Shown piece after piece: positions 26,734 to 35,748 of a DNA stretch of 64,000 nucleotides (positions are counted from its first letter, which is position 1; every line of letters begins with the position of its first letter). Source of the stretch: Marinobacterium profundum (lineage in GTDB: Bacteria > Pseudomonadota > Gammaproteobacteria > Pseudomonadales > Balneatricaceae); the NCBI RefSeq assembly GCF_001528745.1, contig NZ_BCNS01000098.1:62001-126000 (forward strand), read 5' to 3'. The notes below the pieces were generated by a model. The model saw only the letters and a program-made list of their open reading frames with translations, was not told the origin of the DNA and did no database searches. The position numbers and the translations under genes are program-made.

Positions 26734-27732
26734 TTACTGCAGTGCTTTGGTCAGCACGCCGTTCGCCCAGTCGGCACCGATATCGTCGAGGATTTCCGGC
26801 CAGACAGTGGCGCGGATAATGGCGGCGGTGGCGTCTAGCTGGGCATCGCTTACCGGCACCAGGGTCGCGCCAGCTTCAGCCAGCAGGTTCTCGTTGCGGG
26901 CCTGATCCTTGCGGGCGTTTTTCCAACGTGCGGTTTCAAAACGCTCGGCGGCGGCGTTCAGCGCGTCTTGCTCTGTGTCTTCGAGTTCGCCGTAGATGTC
27001 GTCATTGATCAGCAAATACCACATTTCGAAATGGGTATTGATGGGCAAATAGAACTTGGTGACATCGCGAAACGAGGCGTAGTAACCCTCGGCGCCTGAG
27101 CCCATAACGCCATCCACCACGCCGGTCTGAACGGCGGTGAAGGCTTCGGAGAAGGGCAGCGGCGAGCCAATAAAGCCGATGTTGTCAGCCGTCATCTGAA
27201 AGCTCTTGATGGGTGGCACACGCAGCTTGGCACCCTTGGCAATCTCGGGGTTGGCGACGTCGGCGATGTCCCGGTTCAGGGCCACACCACCGAAGTACAC
27301 CGGCCAGGCGCCCAGTACGCGGATGCCCTGCTCGGCGTAGAGTTCGGCTGCGGTCTGGCGTATGGGAGAACCCTTGGCGAACACCCGTTCAGCGTCGTCC
27401 CAGTTCTTTACCATATAGGGCATGTAGATCACCTGGAAACGCTTGTCGGCGCTGGAGGCCGGCGGCTGTACCGCCATATCGATGGCGCCCAGGCCCACGC
27501 GCTCCTGTACCAGGGTGTAGTCGCCCAATGCACTGGACGGATAGATGCGTACTTTCAGGGCACCCTCGGTGGCCTTCTGGACATCGGCGGCGAAGGCGTT
27601 GGCGTCCACATCGATGGCCGTGTCCTGCGGGCGTACATGGGACAGTTTCAGCGTGGCCGCTTCAAGGCTGGTGCCAAGGGAGGCCGTGAGTGTGATGGCG
27701 AGTGCCAGCGGCTTGAGCAGGGATGTTTTCAT
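26734..27732 (-). CDS. TRAP transporter substrate-binding protein (DctP family)
   Basis: 332-residue periplasmic solute receptor with a signal peptide (MKTSLLKPLALAITL then cleavage near LEAA). The DctP core motif is seen as RIYPSSALGDYTLVQERV, and an Arg-containing ligand region (LRVPPIKSF) follows. ATG 27732 has AGGAGAG upstream and is preferred over an upstream codon. Operon with DctM and DctQ upstream and with oxidase genes downstream, so the ligand is probably the substrate of those oxidases (an amino acid, betaine or opine-like acid). Confidence 0.9.
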   Translation of the reverse strand: MKTSLLKPLALAITLTASLGTSLEAATLKLSHVRPQDTAIDVDANAFAADVQKATEGALKVRIYPSSALGDYTLVQERVGLGAIDMAVQPPASSADKRFQVIYMPYMVKNWDDAERVFAKGSPIRQTAAELYAEQGIRVLGAWPVYFGGVALNRDIADVANPEIAKGAKLRVPPIKSFQMTADNIGFIGSPLPFSEAFTAVQTGVVDGVMGSGAEGYYASFRDVTKFYLPINTHFEMWYLLINDDIYGELEDTEQDALNAAAERFETARWKNARKDQARNENLLAEAGATLVPVSDAQLDATAAIIRATVWPEILDDIGADWANGVLTKALQ

Positions 27733-27775
27733 TTTTCTCTCCTGGGTTTGTGGGTCTTGCTGCAAAGGGTTTGCT

Positions 27776-29074
27776 TTAGTAACCGAACAATCGCGGCAGG
27801 TATTCCGACAGGTCGGGCCAGACGGACACGAGTATGACCACCGGGATATAGCCGAACAGAATCAGCATCATTGCGGGCTTCACCACCTCGGTGAATTTGA
27901 CGTTGCCAATACGTGCTCCCAGGTACAGGATGCTGGCGTAGGGTGGCGTCACGCCGCCCATGGCGGTGTTCACGCCCATGATGGCGGCGAACTGTATTGG
28001 GGTGACGCCCAGTGCCGTCATCAGGGGCAGCAGCAGCGGGGCGGTCAGAATGATGGCGGTAATGTCGTTCACTACCATGCCTATACAAAACAGGAACAGG
28101 TTGACCAGGATCAGCAGCAGGATCTTGTTGTCGGTGATCTGGAAAATGGCATCGACCAGGGACTGGGGAATATTTTCCATCACGTAGAGCTGACTCAGCA
28201 TAAGGCTGAACAGGATCATGATCAGGATGGCGCCCACCGCCGTGGCGGATTCCTTGCCGGATTCCAGCAGCGTCTTGAAGGTCAGGCCGCGGTAGATCAT
28301 AAAGCCCACGGGCAGGGCATAGATGACAGAGACGGCCGCCGCTTCGGTGGGCGTCATGATGCCGCCGTAGATTCCGCCGAGGATAATCACTGGCATCAGC
28401 AGCGCCGGGATGGCGTTAACGGTCTTCTTGCCGGCTTCGCGTATCATCCGGTCTATCGGCAGGGGCTCATCCAGTATCAGCGGGAACTTGCGCGATACCA
28501 CCATGTTGACCGCTGAAAAGTTGAACATGATGAGCAGGCCGGGGCCCAGTGTCGCCAGAAAGCAGGCGAGGATCGACGTCTCGGTAACCCAGCCATAGAC
28601 AATCATGGTCACGCTGGGCGGAATCAGCAGCCCAAGAATGGACGAGTTGGCGATCAGGGCGGTGGCATAGGCGCGCGGATACCCCTTGCGCTCCATTTCC
28701 GGGATCAGCAGCGGGCCTATGGCGGCAATACCGGTAAGGCCGCTGCCTGAGATCGCACCGATAATGGCGCAGCTGACGGCGGCGACAACACCCAGACCGC
28801 CGCGCACTCGGCCGATAAAGACGTTGACGAACTGCAACAGACTGGCGGCGATACCGCTCACGCTCATGATGGTACCGGCGAATACAAACAGCGGAATGGC
28901 CAGCAGAATCGGGTTGGTCAGCTGGCTGAAGCCCCAGAGCATCATGCCGCGCATAGTGGCTTCACCAACCAGCGTCATGACCATTAGGCCGGCGCCAAAG
29001 CAATAGGGTAGTGGCACACCGATGGTCAGCAGAATGACCAGCACGGCAAAGGCCAGCAAGGCTATTTCAACCAT
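27776..29074 (-). CDS. TRAP transporter large permease (DctM family)
   Basis: 432-residue inner-membrane permease with about twelve hydrophobic helices, beginning MVEIALLAFAVLVILL and containing the family signature around VVNDITAIILTAPLLLP. Start set at ATG 29074, overlapping the DctQ stop by 8 bp; the open frame extends further upstream. Sodium-coupled uptake together with DctP and DctQ. Confidence 0.92.
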   Translation of the reverse strand: MVEIALLAFAVLVILLTIGVPLPYCFGAGLMVMTLVGEATMRGMMLWGFSQLTNPILLAIPLFVFAGTIMSVSGIAASLLQFVNVFIGRVRGGLGVVAAVSCAIIGAISGSGLTGIAAIGPLLIPEMERKGYPRAYATALIANSSILGLLIPPSVTMIVYGWVTETSILACFLATLGPGLLIMFNFSAVNMVVSRKFPLILDEPLPIDRMIREAGKKTVNAIPALLMPVIILGGIYGGIMTPTEAAAVSVIYALPVGFMIYRGLTFKTLLESGKESATAVGAILIMILFSLMLSQLYVMENIPQSLVDAIFQITDNKILLLILVNLFLFCIGMVVNDITAIILTAPLLLPLMTALGVTPIQFAAIMGVNTAMGGVTPPYASILYLGARIGNVKFTEVVKPAMMLILFGYIPVVILVSVWPDLSEYLPRLFGY

Positions 29075-29630
29075 TGTTATTGTCCTTTCTGAGGTCGGTA
29101 AGAACGTCGAATTCACGTACTTCATCTGTTTGCGGGAAGTCTGGATCCAGGCTGTGATCCGGCGTTGCACGCATGCCCAGCAGGAAACCCAGGTTTCGCA
29201 GCAGGTGCCAGCTGGTGAACAGCGTCATCATCACCAGGCCAAGAAAGAGCGCCGATTCATAGATAATGGTGGGGATATACAGGGTCGGGGACTCTTTCAT
29301 CACGCGCAGCGCATAGCTGAAATATTTCCAGGCCCACCAGGTCATCCAGAGCGAAATCACGATGCTGATCAGATCGGAAAAAGCTTGCAGCAGGGCTCGG
29401 CTGCGATCCGTTTTAAGGAAGATCTCCAGTACGTTGGCACGAATCTGGGTGTCTTCCCGCGAGGCGTTAACGCTGCCCAGGATGTAGAGCCAGATGGTGG
29501 GGATCAGCGCTATTTCCTCCAGCCCCATAAGGGGCATTTCGAAAACATAGCGGGTGATGACCTGCACAAACTGGAACAGCGCGACCAGGCTGATCAGTGC
29601 TGTCAGTGTGTAGCGAAAAAAGCGTTCCAT
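29067..29630 (-). CDS. TRAP transporter small permease (DctQ family)
   Basis: 187-residue four-helix membrane protein, partner of the large permease. First gene of the catabolic operon; ATG 29630. The upstream 130 bp separate it from the divergent LysR gene and contain a palindromic operator. The C-terminus overlaps the DctM start. Confidence 0.88.
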   Translation of the reverse strand: MERFFRYTLTALISLVALFQFVQVITRYVFEMPLMGLEEIALIPTIWLYILGSVNASREDTQIRANVLEIFLKTDRSRALLQAFSDLISIVISLWMTWWAWKYFSYALRVMKESPTLYIPTIIYESALFLGLVMMTLFTSWHLLRNLGFLLGMRATPDHSLDPDFPQTDEVREFDVLTDLRKDNNNG

Positions 29631-29688
29631 AGGCGTTCTCTAGTTGTGATTGTGGCCAAGGTTCGGGTGAATTCTGGGGATTTGGGTA

Positions 29689-29736
29689 AATAACATCAAA
29701 TCGTTTGTTTATATGATTTAATAACATCATGTTATT
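29689..29736. promoter_or_regulatory. Operator between the TRAP operon and lysR
   Basis: A perfect 8-1-8 palindrome AATAACAT-C-ATGTTATT (29720-29736) and a second copy of the half site AATAACATCA at 29689-29698. The two AATAACATCA copies are spaced 31 bp, about three helical turns, in the divergent spacer. This fits a LysR recognition site plus activation site controlling both genes; binding is inferred. Confidence 0.7.
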
Positions 29737-29760
29737 TACTTCTACAGAGAGGCCCAGCCT

Positions 29761-30690
29761 GTGGCACGCTTAACCTACCGCCAGATCGAAGCCTTCAGGG
29801 CCGTTATGATTAGTGGCACCACCAGTGGTGCGGCCAATATCCTGTGTGTTTCCCAGCCCGCGGTGAGTCGCCTGTTAAGTGATTTCGAAGCCACGGTGGG
29901 GGTGGAGATGTTCGAGCGCCACAAGAAGCGGCTGATCGCCACGCCTGAGGCGAAATTCTTCTATGCCGAAGTGGAGCGGGCTTTTGTGTCCCTTGAACAC
30001 CTCTCCCGTGCGGCCGAGGAGTTGCGCGGCTTCAGTATGGGCTCGCTGCGGGTCGCCTCCATGCCGGCCATGTCGGTGGAGTTCCTGCCGACCCTGCTGC
30101 GCCGCTTTAATGACCTGCACCCGGGGGTGTCGCTGTCGTTGCAGGTGCGCAGCACTCAGCAGGTGGCCGATCTGGTGGCCAGTCAGCAGTTTGATGTCGG
30201 GGTTATTTCAGGCATTCATCTGAGTGATCCGGGCATCGACATGACAACCCTGGCCGACAGCCGGCTGGTATGTGTGCTGCCGCCGGGACATCGGCTGGCA
30301 CAGCATGAGCTGATCAAACCTGGGGATCTGGAAGGTGAAGTCTTTGTGTCCCTGGGGACCGAGCAGGACCTGAGGTACAAGATTGATAACGTCTTCGAAC
30401 AGGCGGGCGTGAGTCGCCAGCTGCTGATAGACACCCAGCTGCACTATGCGGCCTGCGGTTTCGTACTGGCGGGCAATGGCGTATCCGTTGTCGACCCCGT
30501 CACAGCGCAGCACTATGCCAAGCTTGGGCTTGTGGTAAAGCGCTTTGAGCCCCGTATTGGCTATCGTTATTCGCTGATTTTCCCCCGTAACCGGGCACAA
30601 TCGGCCCTGACCCGCGGTTTTGTGCGCTTGTTGCAGGATGCATTGAACGCCCTGCAGCACAGCTCGAACGGTCTTTTCGAAGTGCTCTGA
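29761..30690 (+). CDS. LysR family regulator of the TRAP/oxidase operon
   Basis: 309-residue LysR-type regulator: HTH (RQIEAFRAVMISGTTSGAA, SQPAVSRLLSDFEATVG) and an effector domain. GTG start at 29761 with AGAGAGG upstream. Divergent from the DctQ gene, sharing a spacer with a clear palindromic site, so it most likely controls uptake and oxidation of the substrate handled by the operon. It resembles regulators of opine and amino-acid catabolism (OccR/NocR type) in its N-terminal layout, but the effector is unknown. Confidence 0.9.
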   Translation: MARLTYRQIEAFRAVMISGTTSGAANILCVSQPAVSRLLSDFEATVGVEMFERHKKRLIATPEAKFFYAEVERAFVSLEHLSRAAEELRGFSMGSLRVASMPAMSVEFLPTLLRRFNDLHPGVSLSLQVRSTQQVADLVASQQFDVGVISGIHLSDPGIDMTTLADSRLVCVLPPGHRLAQHELIKPGDLEGEVFVSLGTEQDLRYKIDNVFEQAGVSRQLLIDTQLHYAACGFVLAGNGVSVVDPVTAQHYAKLGLVVKRFEPRIGYRYSLIFPRNRAQSALTRGFVRLLQDALNALQHSSNGLFEVL

Positions 30691-30745
30691 CGGGCAGGTT
30701 CTCTTCCCCGGCCAGCAAGCGCTAACCTTGCTGGCTTTTCGAACG

Positions 30746-30772
30746 TCTAGCTTCTAGCTTCTAGCTTCTAGC
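30746..30772. repeat. Heptameric tandem repeat TCTAGCT
   Basis: Nearly four 7-bp units of TCTAGCT in the spacer between lysR and the cytochrome c gene. The remainder of 30691-30971 shows no gene; it should hold the promoter of the cytochrome operon. Confidence 0.85.
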
Positions 30773-30971
30773 CCCTCGCCCCGTGAGGCATCACCCCCTA
30801 AAAACCTACTACCAACGAACTAAGTCTTGGCGGCCAAAGTAGAATTCTGGCGCGCTATGGACGGGTTCTATCATGACTACAAGAATGCGCACCGGGTCTT
30901 GTTTTGGGTGATCGCTATTCAAAAGTTCATTGGTAAACAGTTCAGTCATAAAAATCAGAAGGGTAGTAGCC

Positions 30972-31415
30972 ATGATAATTAACAAGAAACTGCTCGGCGT
31001 CGCCGGTACCGGAATGCTCACGCTGATGCTCTCCAGCACGTTGCTGGCCCACGGGGATGTCACCCCCCAGTCGGTAGATACCGCAGGCCTTGCGCCCCTG
31101 GGAGAGGAATGGCTGGATGCCAACCCCTATGGAAACGACCATGCCGACCACGAAAAAGCGGTCGAGATTGGTGCCTCCGCCTATAACCAGAACTGTGCCC
31201 GCTGCCACGGCCTGGAAGGCATTTCAGGTGGCATAGCGCCGGATCTGCGCATGCTGGAGCCTGGTATCGACGGCGATGAGTGGTATCAGTACCGTGTCGT
31301 CAATGGTGCGGTACGTGACGGCCGGGTCTACATGCCCAAGATGGCGGATTACTTGAGCCAGGAAGCGCTCTGGGCGATTCGTGCCTGGTTGGAGACCAAG
31401 TATGTTGCGGAATAG
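30972..31415 (+). CDS. pedF: Cytochrome c550, PedF type
   Basis: 147-residue periplasmic monoheme cytochrome c, the electron acceptor of PQQ alcohol dehydrogenase. Signal peptide in residues 1-26 (ending LLAHGD), heme motif CARCH (75-79), and candidate axial Met at 121 or 124 (VYMPKM). The N-terminal mature sequence (GLAPLGEEWLDANPYGND) is characteristic of the PedF c550 group. ATG 30972. The binding-protein gene begins 14 bp before this stop, indicating an operon. Confidence 0.92.
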   Translation: MIINKKLLGVAGTGMLTLMLSSTLLAHGDVTPQSVDTAGLAPLGEEWLDANPYGNDHADHEKAVEIGASAYNQNCARCHGLEGISGGIAPDLRMLEPGIDGDEWYQYRVVNGAVRDGRVYMPKMADYLSQEALWAIRAWLETKYVAE

Positions 31416-32316
31416 GCTCAGCGCCTTTCTGCTCGGCTGCGTCTGTCTGCTGGCGCTGCCGGCGCAGGCGCGCGAATACGATGACGTTATCGCCAGCGGC
31501 TATATACGAATCGGTTTGTACCAGAACTTTCCACCCTATTCGTATCTCGACAAGGGTACCCCGGCGGGGGTCGATGTTGAGATTGGCAAGCGTATTGCCC
31601 AGCGGCTGGGGGTGCGTTTTGAGCCCCACTGGATAGTCCCGGACGAAAACCTTGAAGACGATCTGCGCAATAATGTCTGGAAAGGGCACTATTTGGACAA
31701 GAATGACGATCAGCCACTGGCCCTCAAACGCCTGGCCGATGTGATGATGCGTGTGCCCTATGATCGTGAATATTCCTATATGCGTGACTCTACCGGCGTC
31801 GTCGTCAATGAGCAGGTGGTGATGTTCGGCCCCTATCAGAGCGAGCGCTGGCAGCTGGCCTACGACAGCGAAAAGATCGCGCGCGTCAGTACCATGGCGG
31901 TATTCCAGTACCACAGTATCGGGGTGGAGCTGGACAGCCTGCCGTCCTTCTATTTGACCTCAGGCTTTCAGGGTCGCATGCGTGAACATACACGCCACTT
32001 CGCGTCTTTGCCGCTGGCGTTTGCCGCCATGCAGCGCAGTGAGGTGGATGCCGTGATGGGCATGCGCGCCGAAATCGATCAGCAGCTGGGTCTTGCCGGT
32101 TCCGAGCGCTATCGCCTGGGGGAAAACGGCTTTCCGGGCATGGGCAAGCAGAGCTGGGATCTGGGTATGGCGATCAAGCACAGTAACCGTCAGCTCGGCT
32201 ACGCGGTGGAAGAGGTCGTGGATGGCCTGATCCGCAGCGATGAAATGGCCGGGATCTACTCCGCTTTCGGTTTGCAGTACGAGTTGCCGGCCTTCTACCG
32301 GGATACCGCGAACTGA
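31402..32316 (+). CDS. Quinoprotein-dehydrogenase-associated periplasmic binding protein (MoxJ/PedG-like)
   Basis: 304-residue secreted protein of the family 3 solute-binding fold, with a signal peptide (FLLGCVCLLALPAQA). Proteins of this group are encoded next to methanol or ethanol dehydrogenases and are thought to assist maturation or activity of the dehydrogenase rather than transport. No permease gene is adjacent. ATG 31402 overlaps the cytochrome gene by 14 bp. The characteristic segment GLYQNFPPYSYLDKG lies near residue 35. Confidence 0.87.
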   Translation: MLRNRLSAFLLGCVCLLALPAQAREYDDVIASGYIRIGLYQNFPPYSYLDKGTPAGVDVEIGKRIAQRLGVRFEPHWIVPDENLEDDLRNNVWKGHYLDKNDDQPLALKRLADVMMRVPYDREYSYMRDSTGVVVNEQVVMFGPYQSERWQLAYDSEKIARVSTMAVFQYHSIGVELDSLPSFYLTSGFQGRMREHTRHFASLPLAFAAMQRSEVDAVMGMRAEIDQQLGLAGSERYRLGENGFPGMGKQSWDLGMAIKHSNRQLGYAVEEVVDGLIRSDEMAGIYSAFGLQYELPAFYRDTAN

Positions 32317-32372
32317 CCGCTGGCGCTGCCCATACCGCAGCCTCCTAGTTAAGGCCCGCACAGGAGTAGAGC

Positions 32373-32576
32373 ATGATATCAGCCGCGGCCCGGGTTTGGC
32401 GCGATGCCTGGCTTGGCATGCTGCTGGGGTTGCTGGTCACCCTGTCGGTGATGGCGCTGGCGGCAGAGCCCGAGGGCAAAAATCCTGCTATTCCAGCGTC
32501 GCGGCAGGACCCGCTCGACTCCCCAAAGGCAGACCATGACCCAGGTCAGGGCGCTGCCGATGGGCCCGTGATTTGA
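32373..32576 (+). CDS. Small exported protein of unknown function
   Basis: 67-residue ORF, not recognised. It has a hydrophobic stretch at about residues 10-30 (AWLGMLLGLLVTLSVMALAA), which reads as a signal peptide or single membrane anchor, followed by a Pro/Asp-rich polar tail. ATG 32373 follows a purine-rich AGGAGTAGAGC ribosome binding site. Located 56 bp after the binding-protein gene and before the PqqD-like gene on the same strand. It is not similar to the MxaI small subunit by eye. Confidence 0.55.
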   Translation: MISAAARVWRDAWLGMLLGLLVTLSVMALAAEPEGKNPAIPASRQDPLDSPKADHDPGQGAADGPVI

Positions 32577-32715
32577 TGCCATCCGCCTGACCCGCTACCA
32601 ATTTGGCCGCAGCCTGGCGTACCCGTGCTCGGTTACAAAAACGCGGCGTTCTTCTTCCCCTTGTGTCGCGTCACAACATCCTTCTTTGCAAGGGGGCACT
32701 GCCACGGAGGCGCCT

Positions 32716-33120
32716 ATGTCAGCCAATCAGATCGTACCCGACAAGATGGCACAGGCTAGCGTCAGCAGCCCGCGCGCTGTGCCGAGCCTTGCCGCCGGCA
32801 CGCGGCTCTATTTTGATAGCCAGCATCAGCGCTGGGTGATCAAGGCGCCGCATCAGGTGGTGTTTCTCGATCCAGTGTCGCTGGATGTGCTGCGTGCCTG
32901 TGAGGGTGAGCGCAACCTGGTGGCTATTGCTCTGAGCATGGATGCGCTCAATCACCGCCCGGGTCGTGCCTGGCTGGATGTGGTGACCGATATTGTGCGC
33001 CATTTCGAGGCCCGCGGTGTGCTGCGCTGCAGGCTGGAAGATAGCGCTCTGAGTCAGGTGCAGAGGCCGCTGCAAGGCCTGGCCGAACGCCTGCTTGAGC
33101 GCAGGAGTAGTACCAAGTGA
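32716..33120 (+). CDS. PqqD-like protein
   Basis: 134-residue protein whose central part (TRLYFDSQHQRWVIKAPHQV, then DVLRACEGERNLVAIA) matches the PqqD fold, a RiPP-recognition element that binds the PqqA precursor peptide for PqqE. The N-terminal 25 and C-terminal 30 residues extend beyond a minimal PqqD. ATG 32716 with GGAGG at the right spacing. pqqA, B, C and E are not in this window, so it may be an auxiliary copy linked to the alcohol oxidation locus. Confidence 0.72.
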   Translation: MSANQIVPDKMAQASVSSPRAVPSLAAGTRLYFDSQHQRWVIKAPHQVVFLDPVSLDVLRACEGERNLVAIALSMDALNHRPGRAWLDVVTDIVRHFEARGVLRCRLEDSALSQVQRPLQGLAERLLERRSSTK

Positions 33121-33238
33121 GTAGAAATCCGCTACTGCGGTGCAATTGTCCGTTAGGGCCTCAAATTCAAGAATTCATGCCAGGTTCGGGAGTTTGTCCC
33201 GTAGCTCTAATAAGAACGAAATCCGTGAGGAGACTGTG

Positions 33239-35023
33239 ATGAAGAGATTTAGCTGCATCCAAGGCTTTGCCGTTACCACTTTGGTCGCTGCAATGTCGAT
33301 GACTGGAATGACCCATGCCGGGGTTACCGATCAGGATATTCTGAATGACCAGGCGACCACCGAAGATGTTGTGAGTTACGGGATGGGGCTGCGTGGTCAG
33401 CGTTACAGTCCCCTCACCAAGGTTAACGCCGATACCATCAAGGAACTGCGTCCGGTTTGGGCATTCTCCTTTGGTGGCGAAAAACAGCGTGGGCAGGAAT
33501 CCCAGCCCATGGTGAAAGATGGCGTTATGTACGTGACGGCGTCCTACTCCCGTGTTTTTGCGATCGATGTGGCTACGGGTGACGAGCTCTGGCAGTACGA
33601 TGCGCGCCTGCCGGACGGCATCATGCCGTGCTGCGATGTGATCAACCGTGGTGTCGCCCTCTACGGCGACCTGGTGATCTTCGGTACCCTCGATGCCAAG
33701 CTGGTTGCCCTGGACAAGGACAGCGGCAAGGTTGTGTGGAAGAAAACCGTGGAAGACTACAAGGCCGGTTACTCCCTGACTGCCGCGCCCATGATTGTTA
33801 ATGGCAAGGTTATTACCGGTGTGTCCGGTGGCGAGTTCGGTGTGGTGGGCAAGGTTGAAGCCTATGACGCCATAACCGGCGACCTCGTCTGGACACGTCC
33901 GACGGTCGAAGGCCACATGGGTTATGTGTGGGAGAACGGCAAGAAAGTTGAAGCCGGTATTTCCGGTGGCGAAGCCGGAAGGACCTGGCCTGGCGACATG
34001 TGGAAAAACGGCGGCGCGGCTACCTGGCTCGGCGGCACCTATGATGCTGATACCAACCTGATGTTCTTCGGCACCGGTAACCCGGCACCCTGGAATTCCC
34101 ACATGCGTCCCGGCGACAACCTCTTCTCCTCGTCCCGTCTGGCGATTAACCCGGAAAACGGCAAAATCGTCTGGCATTTCCAGACCACTCCCCATGACGG
34201 TTGGGATTTCGACGGCGTTAACGAGCTGATCGCGTTTGACTATCAGGACGGCGGCAAGACCGTGAAAGCAGCAGCGACTGCCGACCGTAACGGTTTCTTC
34301 TACGTGCTGAACCGTGAAAATGGCGATTTTATCCGCGGCTTTCCGTTCGTCGACAAGATGACCTGGGCGACGGGTCTGGATGAGAAGGGTCGTCCGATCC
34401 TGAATCCTGCAGGTCGCCCGGGTAACCCGAGCGAAACTGAAGGCGAGAAGGGCGAGGCGGTCGTTTCTGTTCCGGCGTTCCTGGGCGGCAAGAACTGGAT
34501 GCCCATGGCCTATAGCCAGGATACCGAGCTCTTCTATGTGCCTTCCAACGAGTGGGGCATGGATATCTGGAACGAAACGACCGCCTACAAGAAGGGCGCG
34601 GCCTATCTGGGTGCCGGCTTTACCATCAATGCGCTGAACGACGACTACATAGGCGTGCTGCGGGCGATGGATCCGAAAACCGGCAAGGAAGTGTGGCGTT
34701 ACAAGAACTACGCACCGCTGTGGGGCGGCGTTCTGACCACCAAGGGTGGGCTGGTGTTCATGGGTAATCCTGAAGGTTACCTGCTGGCATTCGATGCCAA
34801 GACCGGCGAAGAAAAATACAAGTTCAACACCGGTTCCGGCATCGTCGGTTCGCCGATCACCTGGGAACAGGATGGCGAGCAGTATGTTTCAGTCGTATCC
34901 GGCTGGGGCGGCGCCGTACCTCTGTGGGGCGGTGAAGTGGCCAAGCGTGTGAAGCATCTGAACCAGGGCGGCACGGTCTGGACCTTTAAGCTGCCGAAGT
35001 CTGCAGAAGTGGCGGCGCGTTAA
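33239..35023 (+). CDS. PQQ-dependent alcohol dehydrogenase, lanthanide-type signature (PedH/ExaF-like)
   Basis: 594-residue periplasmic quinoprotein with a signal peptide (about 1-27). Oxidises primary alcohols and passes electrons to cytochrome c550. Visible features: adjacent Cys131-Cys132 forming the vicinal disulfide, metal-ligand region GGEFG (Glu199), GTGNPAPW, and the catalytic motif at 322-326 Trp-Asp-Phe-Asp-Gly. Asp323 is the catalytic base; Asp325, two residues later, is the extra carboxylate known from lanthanide-dependent XoxF, ExaF and PedH and replaced in calcium enzymes. ATG 33239 with GTGAGGAG upstream. Cytochrome c and accessory genes lie upstream; a strong terminator follows. 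Confidence 0.92.
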   Translation: MKRFSCIQGFAVTTLVAAMSMTGMTHAGVTDQDILNDQATTEDVVSYGMGLRGQRYSPLTKVNADTIKELRPVWAFSFGGEKQRGQESQPMVKDGVMYVTASYSRVFAIDVATGDELWQYDARLPDGIMPCCDVINRGVALYGDLVIFGTLDAKLVALDKDSGKVVWKKTVEDYKAGYSLTAAPMIVNGKVITGVSGGEFGVVGKVEAYDAITGDLVWTRPTVEGHMGYVWENGKKVEAGISGGEAGRTWPGDMWKNGGAATWLGGTYDADTNLMFFGTGNPAPWNSHMRPGDNLFSSSRLAINPENGKIVWHFQTTPHDGWDFDGVNELIAFDYQDGGKTVKAAATADRNGFFYVLNRENGDFIRGFPFVDKMTWATGLDEKGRPILNPAGRPGNPSETEGEKGEAVVSVPAFLGGKNWMPMAYSQDTELFYVPSNEWGMDIWNETTAYKKGAAYLGAGFTINALNDDYIGVLRAMDPKTGKEVWRYKNYAPLWGGVLTTKGGLVFMGNPEGYLLAFDAKTGEEKYKFNTGSGIVGSPITWEQDGEQYVSVVSGWGGAVPLWGGEVAKRVKHLNQGGTVWTFKLPKSAEVAAR

Positions 35024-35088
35024 GCGCTGCTATTAATCCGTCAGATTAGAAGCAGGGTCAATATGGCCCTGCAGCAAGATGATCAATC

Positions 35089-35123
35089 AAAAGGGGGCCG
35101 CATTTATTGCGGCCCCCTTTTTT
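35089..35123 (+). terminator. Rho-independent terminator after the PQQ dehydrogenase
   Basis: Stem AAAAGGGGGCCGCA pairs with TGCGGCCCCCTTTT, 5-nt loop, then more T. Symmetric A/T flanks allow use by the convergent mechanosensitive channel gene as well. Confidence 0.9.
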
Positions 35124-35190
35124 GGTGATTTCGGTTTACGGGTAACGGGCGAAGTGGCAAGGCGAGCAGGTCAAAACAAAACGCGCAGTT

Positions 35191-35748
35191 TCAGGGCAGG
35201 CGGAAGGGTTCAATACGGGTTTTCGGGTTGCTACCGCTATCGCCGTTCGACGAAGTATCACTGCCGTTGCCGACGATAATGACCGGTTTTTGCAGCAGCA
35301 GGTTGTTGGGGTAGGCGATGGTTTCGCCGTTCTCACCCCGCAGCAGGACCTGGAAGAAGGTGATTTCAACGATCTCGCCGATGATGGTCTCCTCGTCATC
35401 CAGGATGCGGATGCGGTGGCCGATTCGGGCGGGAAAGGCGAAGAAGATAATGATGCTGGAGGTGACATTACTCAGGATGGACCACTGCGCAAACAGGGCC
35501 ACGCCGACGATGGCAAAGATCGACGAGGCGAACAGCATCAGATTGCTGTAGTCGATACTCCAGATCAGCGAGATCATCACCAGGGCGGTAAAGATGCACA
35601 GGCCGTTGAAATACTTGTTGATATAAATCACGCGCTGGGCCGGAACCCTTTTGGCCTGGCCGAGTGAGCGGATGAGTTTGCGCACAAGCCCGAAGACGAC
35701 AAAGTAACCTGTGATCACGCCCAGGGTGGCAAGTAGTTGTGTATACAC
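35191..35748 (-). CDS. Small MscS-family mechanosensitive channel-like protein
   Basis: 185-residue membrane protein. Two or three hydrophobic helices (residues 5-25, 48-70, 75-95) are followed by the MscS beta domain (FPARIGHRIRILDDEETIIG and GETIAYPNNLLLQKP). It lacks the longer C-terminal domain of E. coli MscS. The end is a polar Ser/Gly/Asn-rich tail. GTG start at 35748 with GAGGA upstream. Convergent with the alcohol dehydrogenase gene; no functional link is evident beyond general osmotic protection. Confidence 0.82.
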   Translation of the reverse strand: MYTQLLATLGVITGYFVVFGLVRKLIRSLGQAKRVPAQRVIYINKYFNGLCIFTALVMISLIWSIDYSNLMLFASSIFAIVGVALFAQWSILSNVTSSIIIFFAFPARIGHRIRILDDEETIIGEIVEITFFQVLLRGENGETIAYPNNLLLQKPVIIVGNGSDTSSNGDSGSNPKTRIEPFRLP

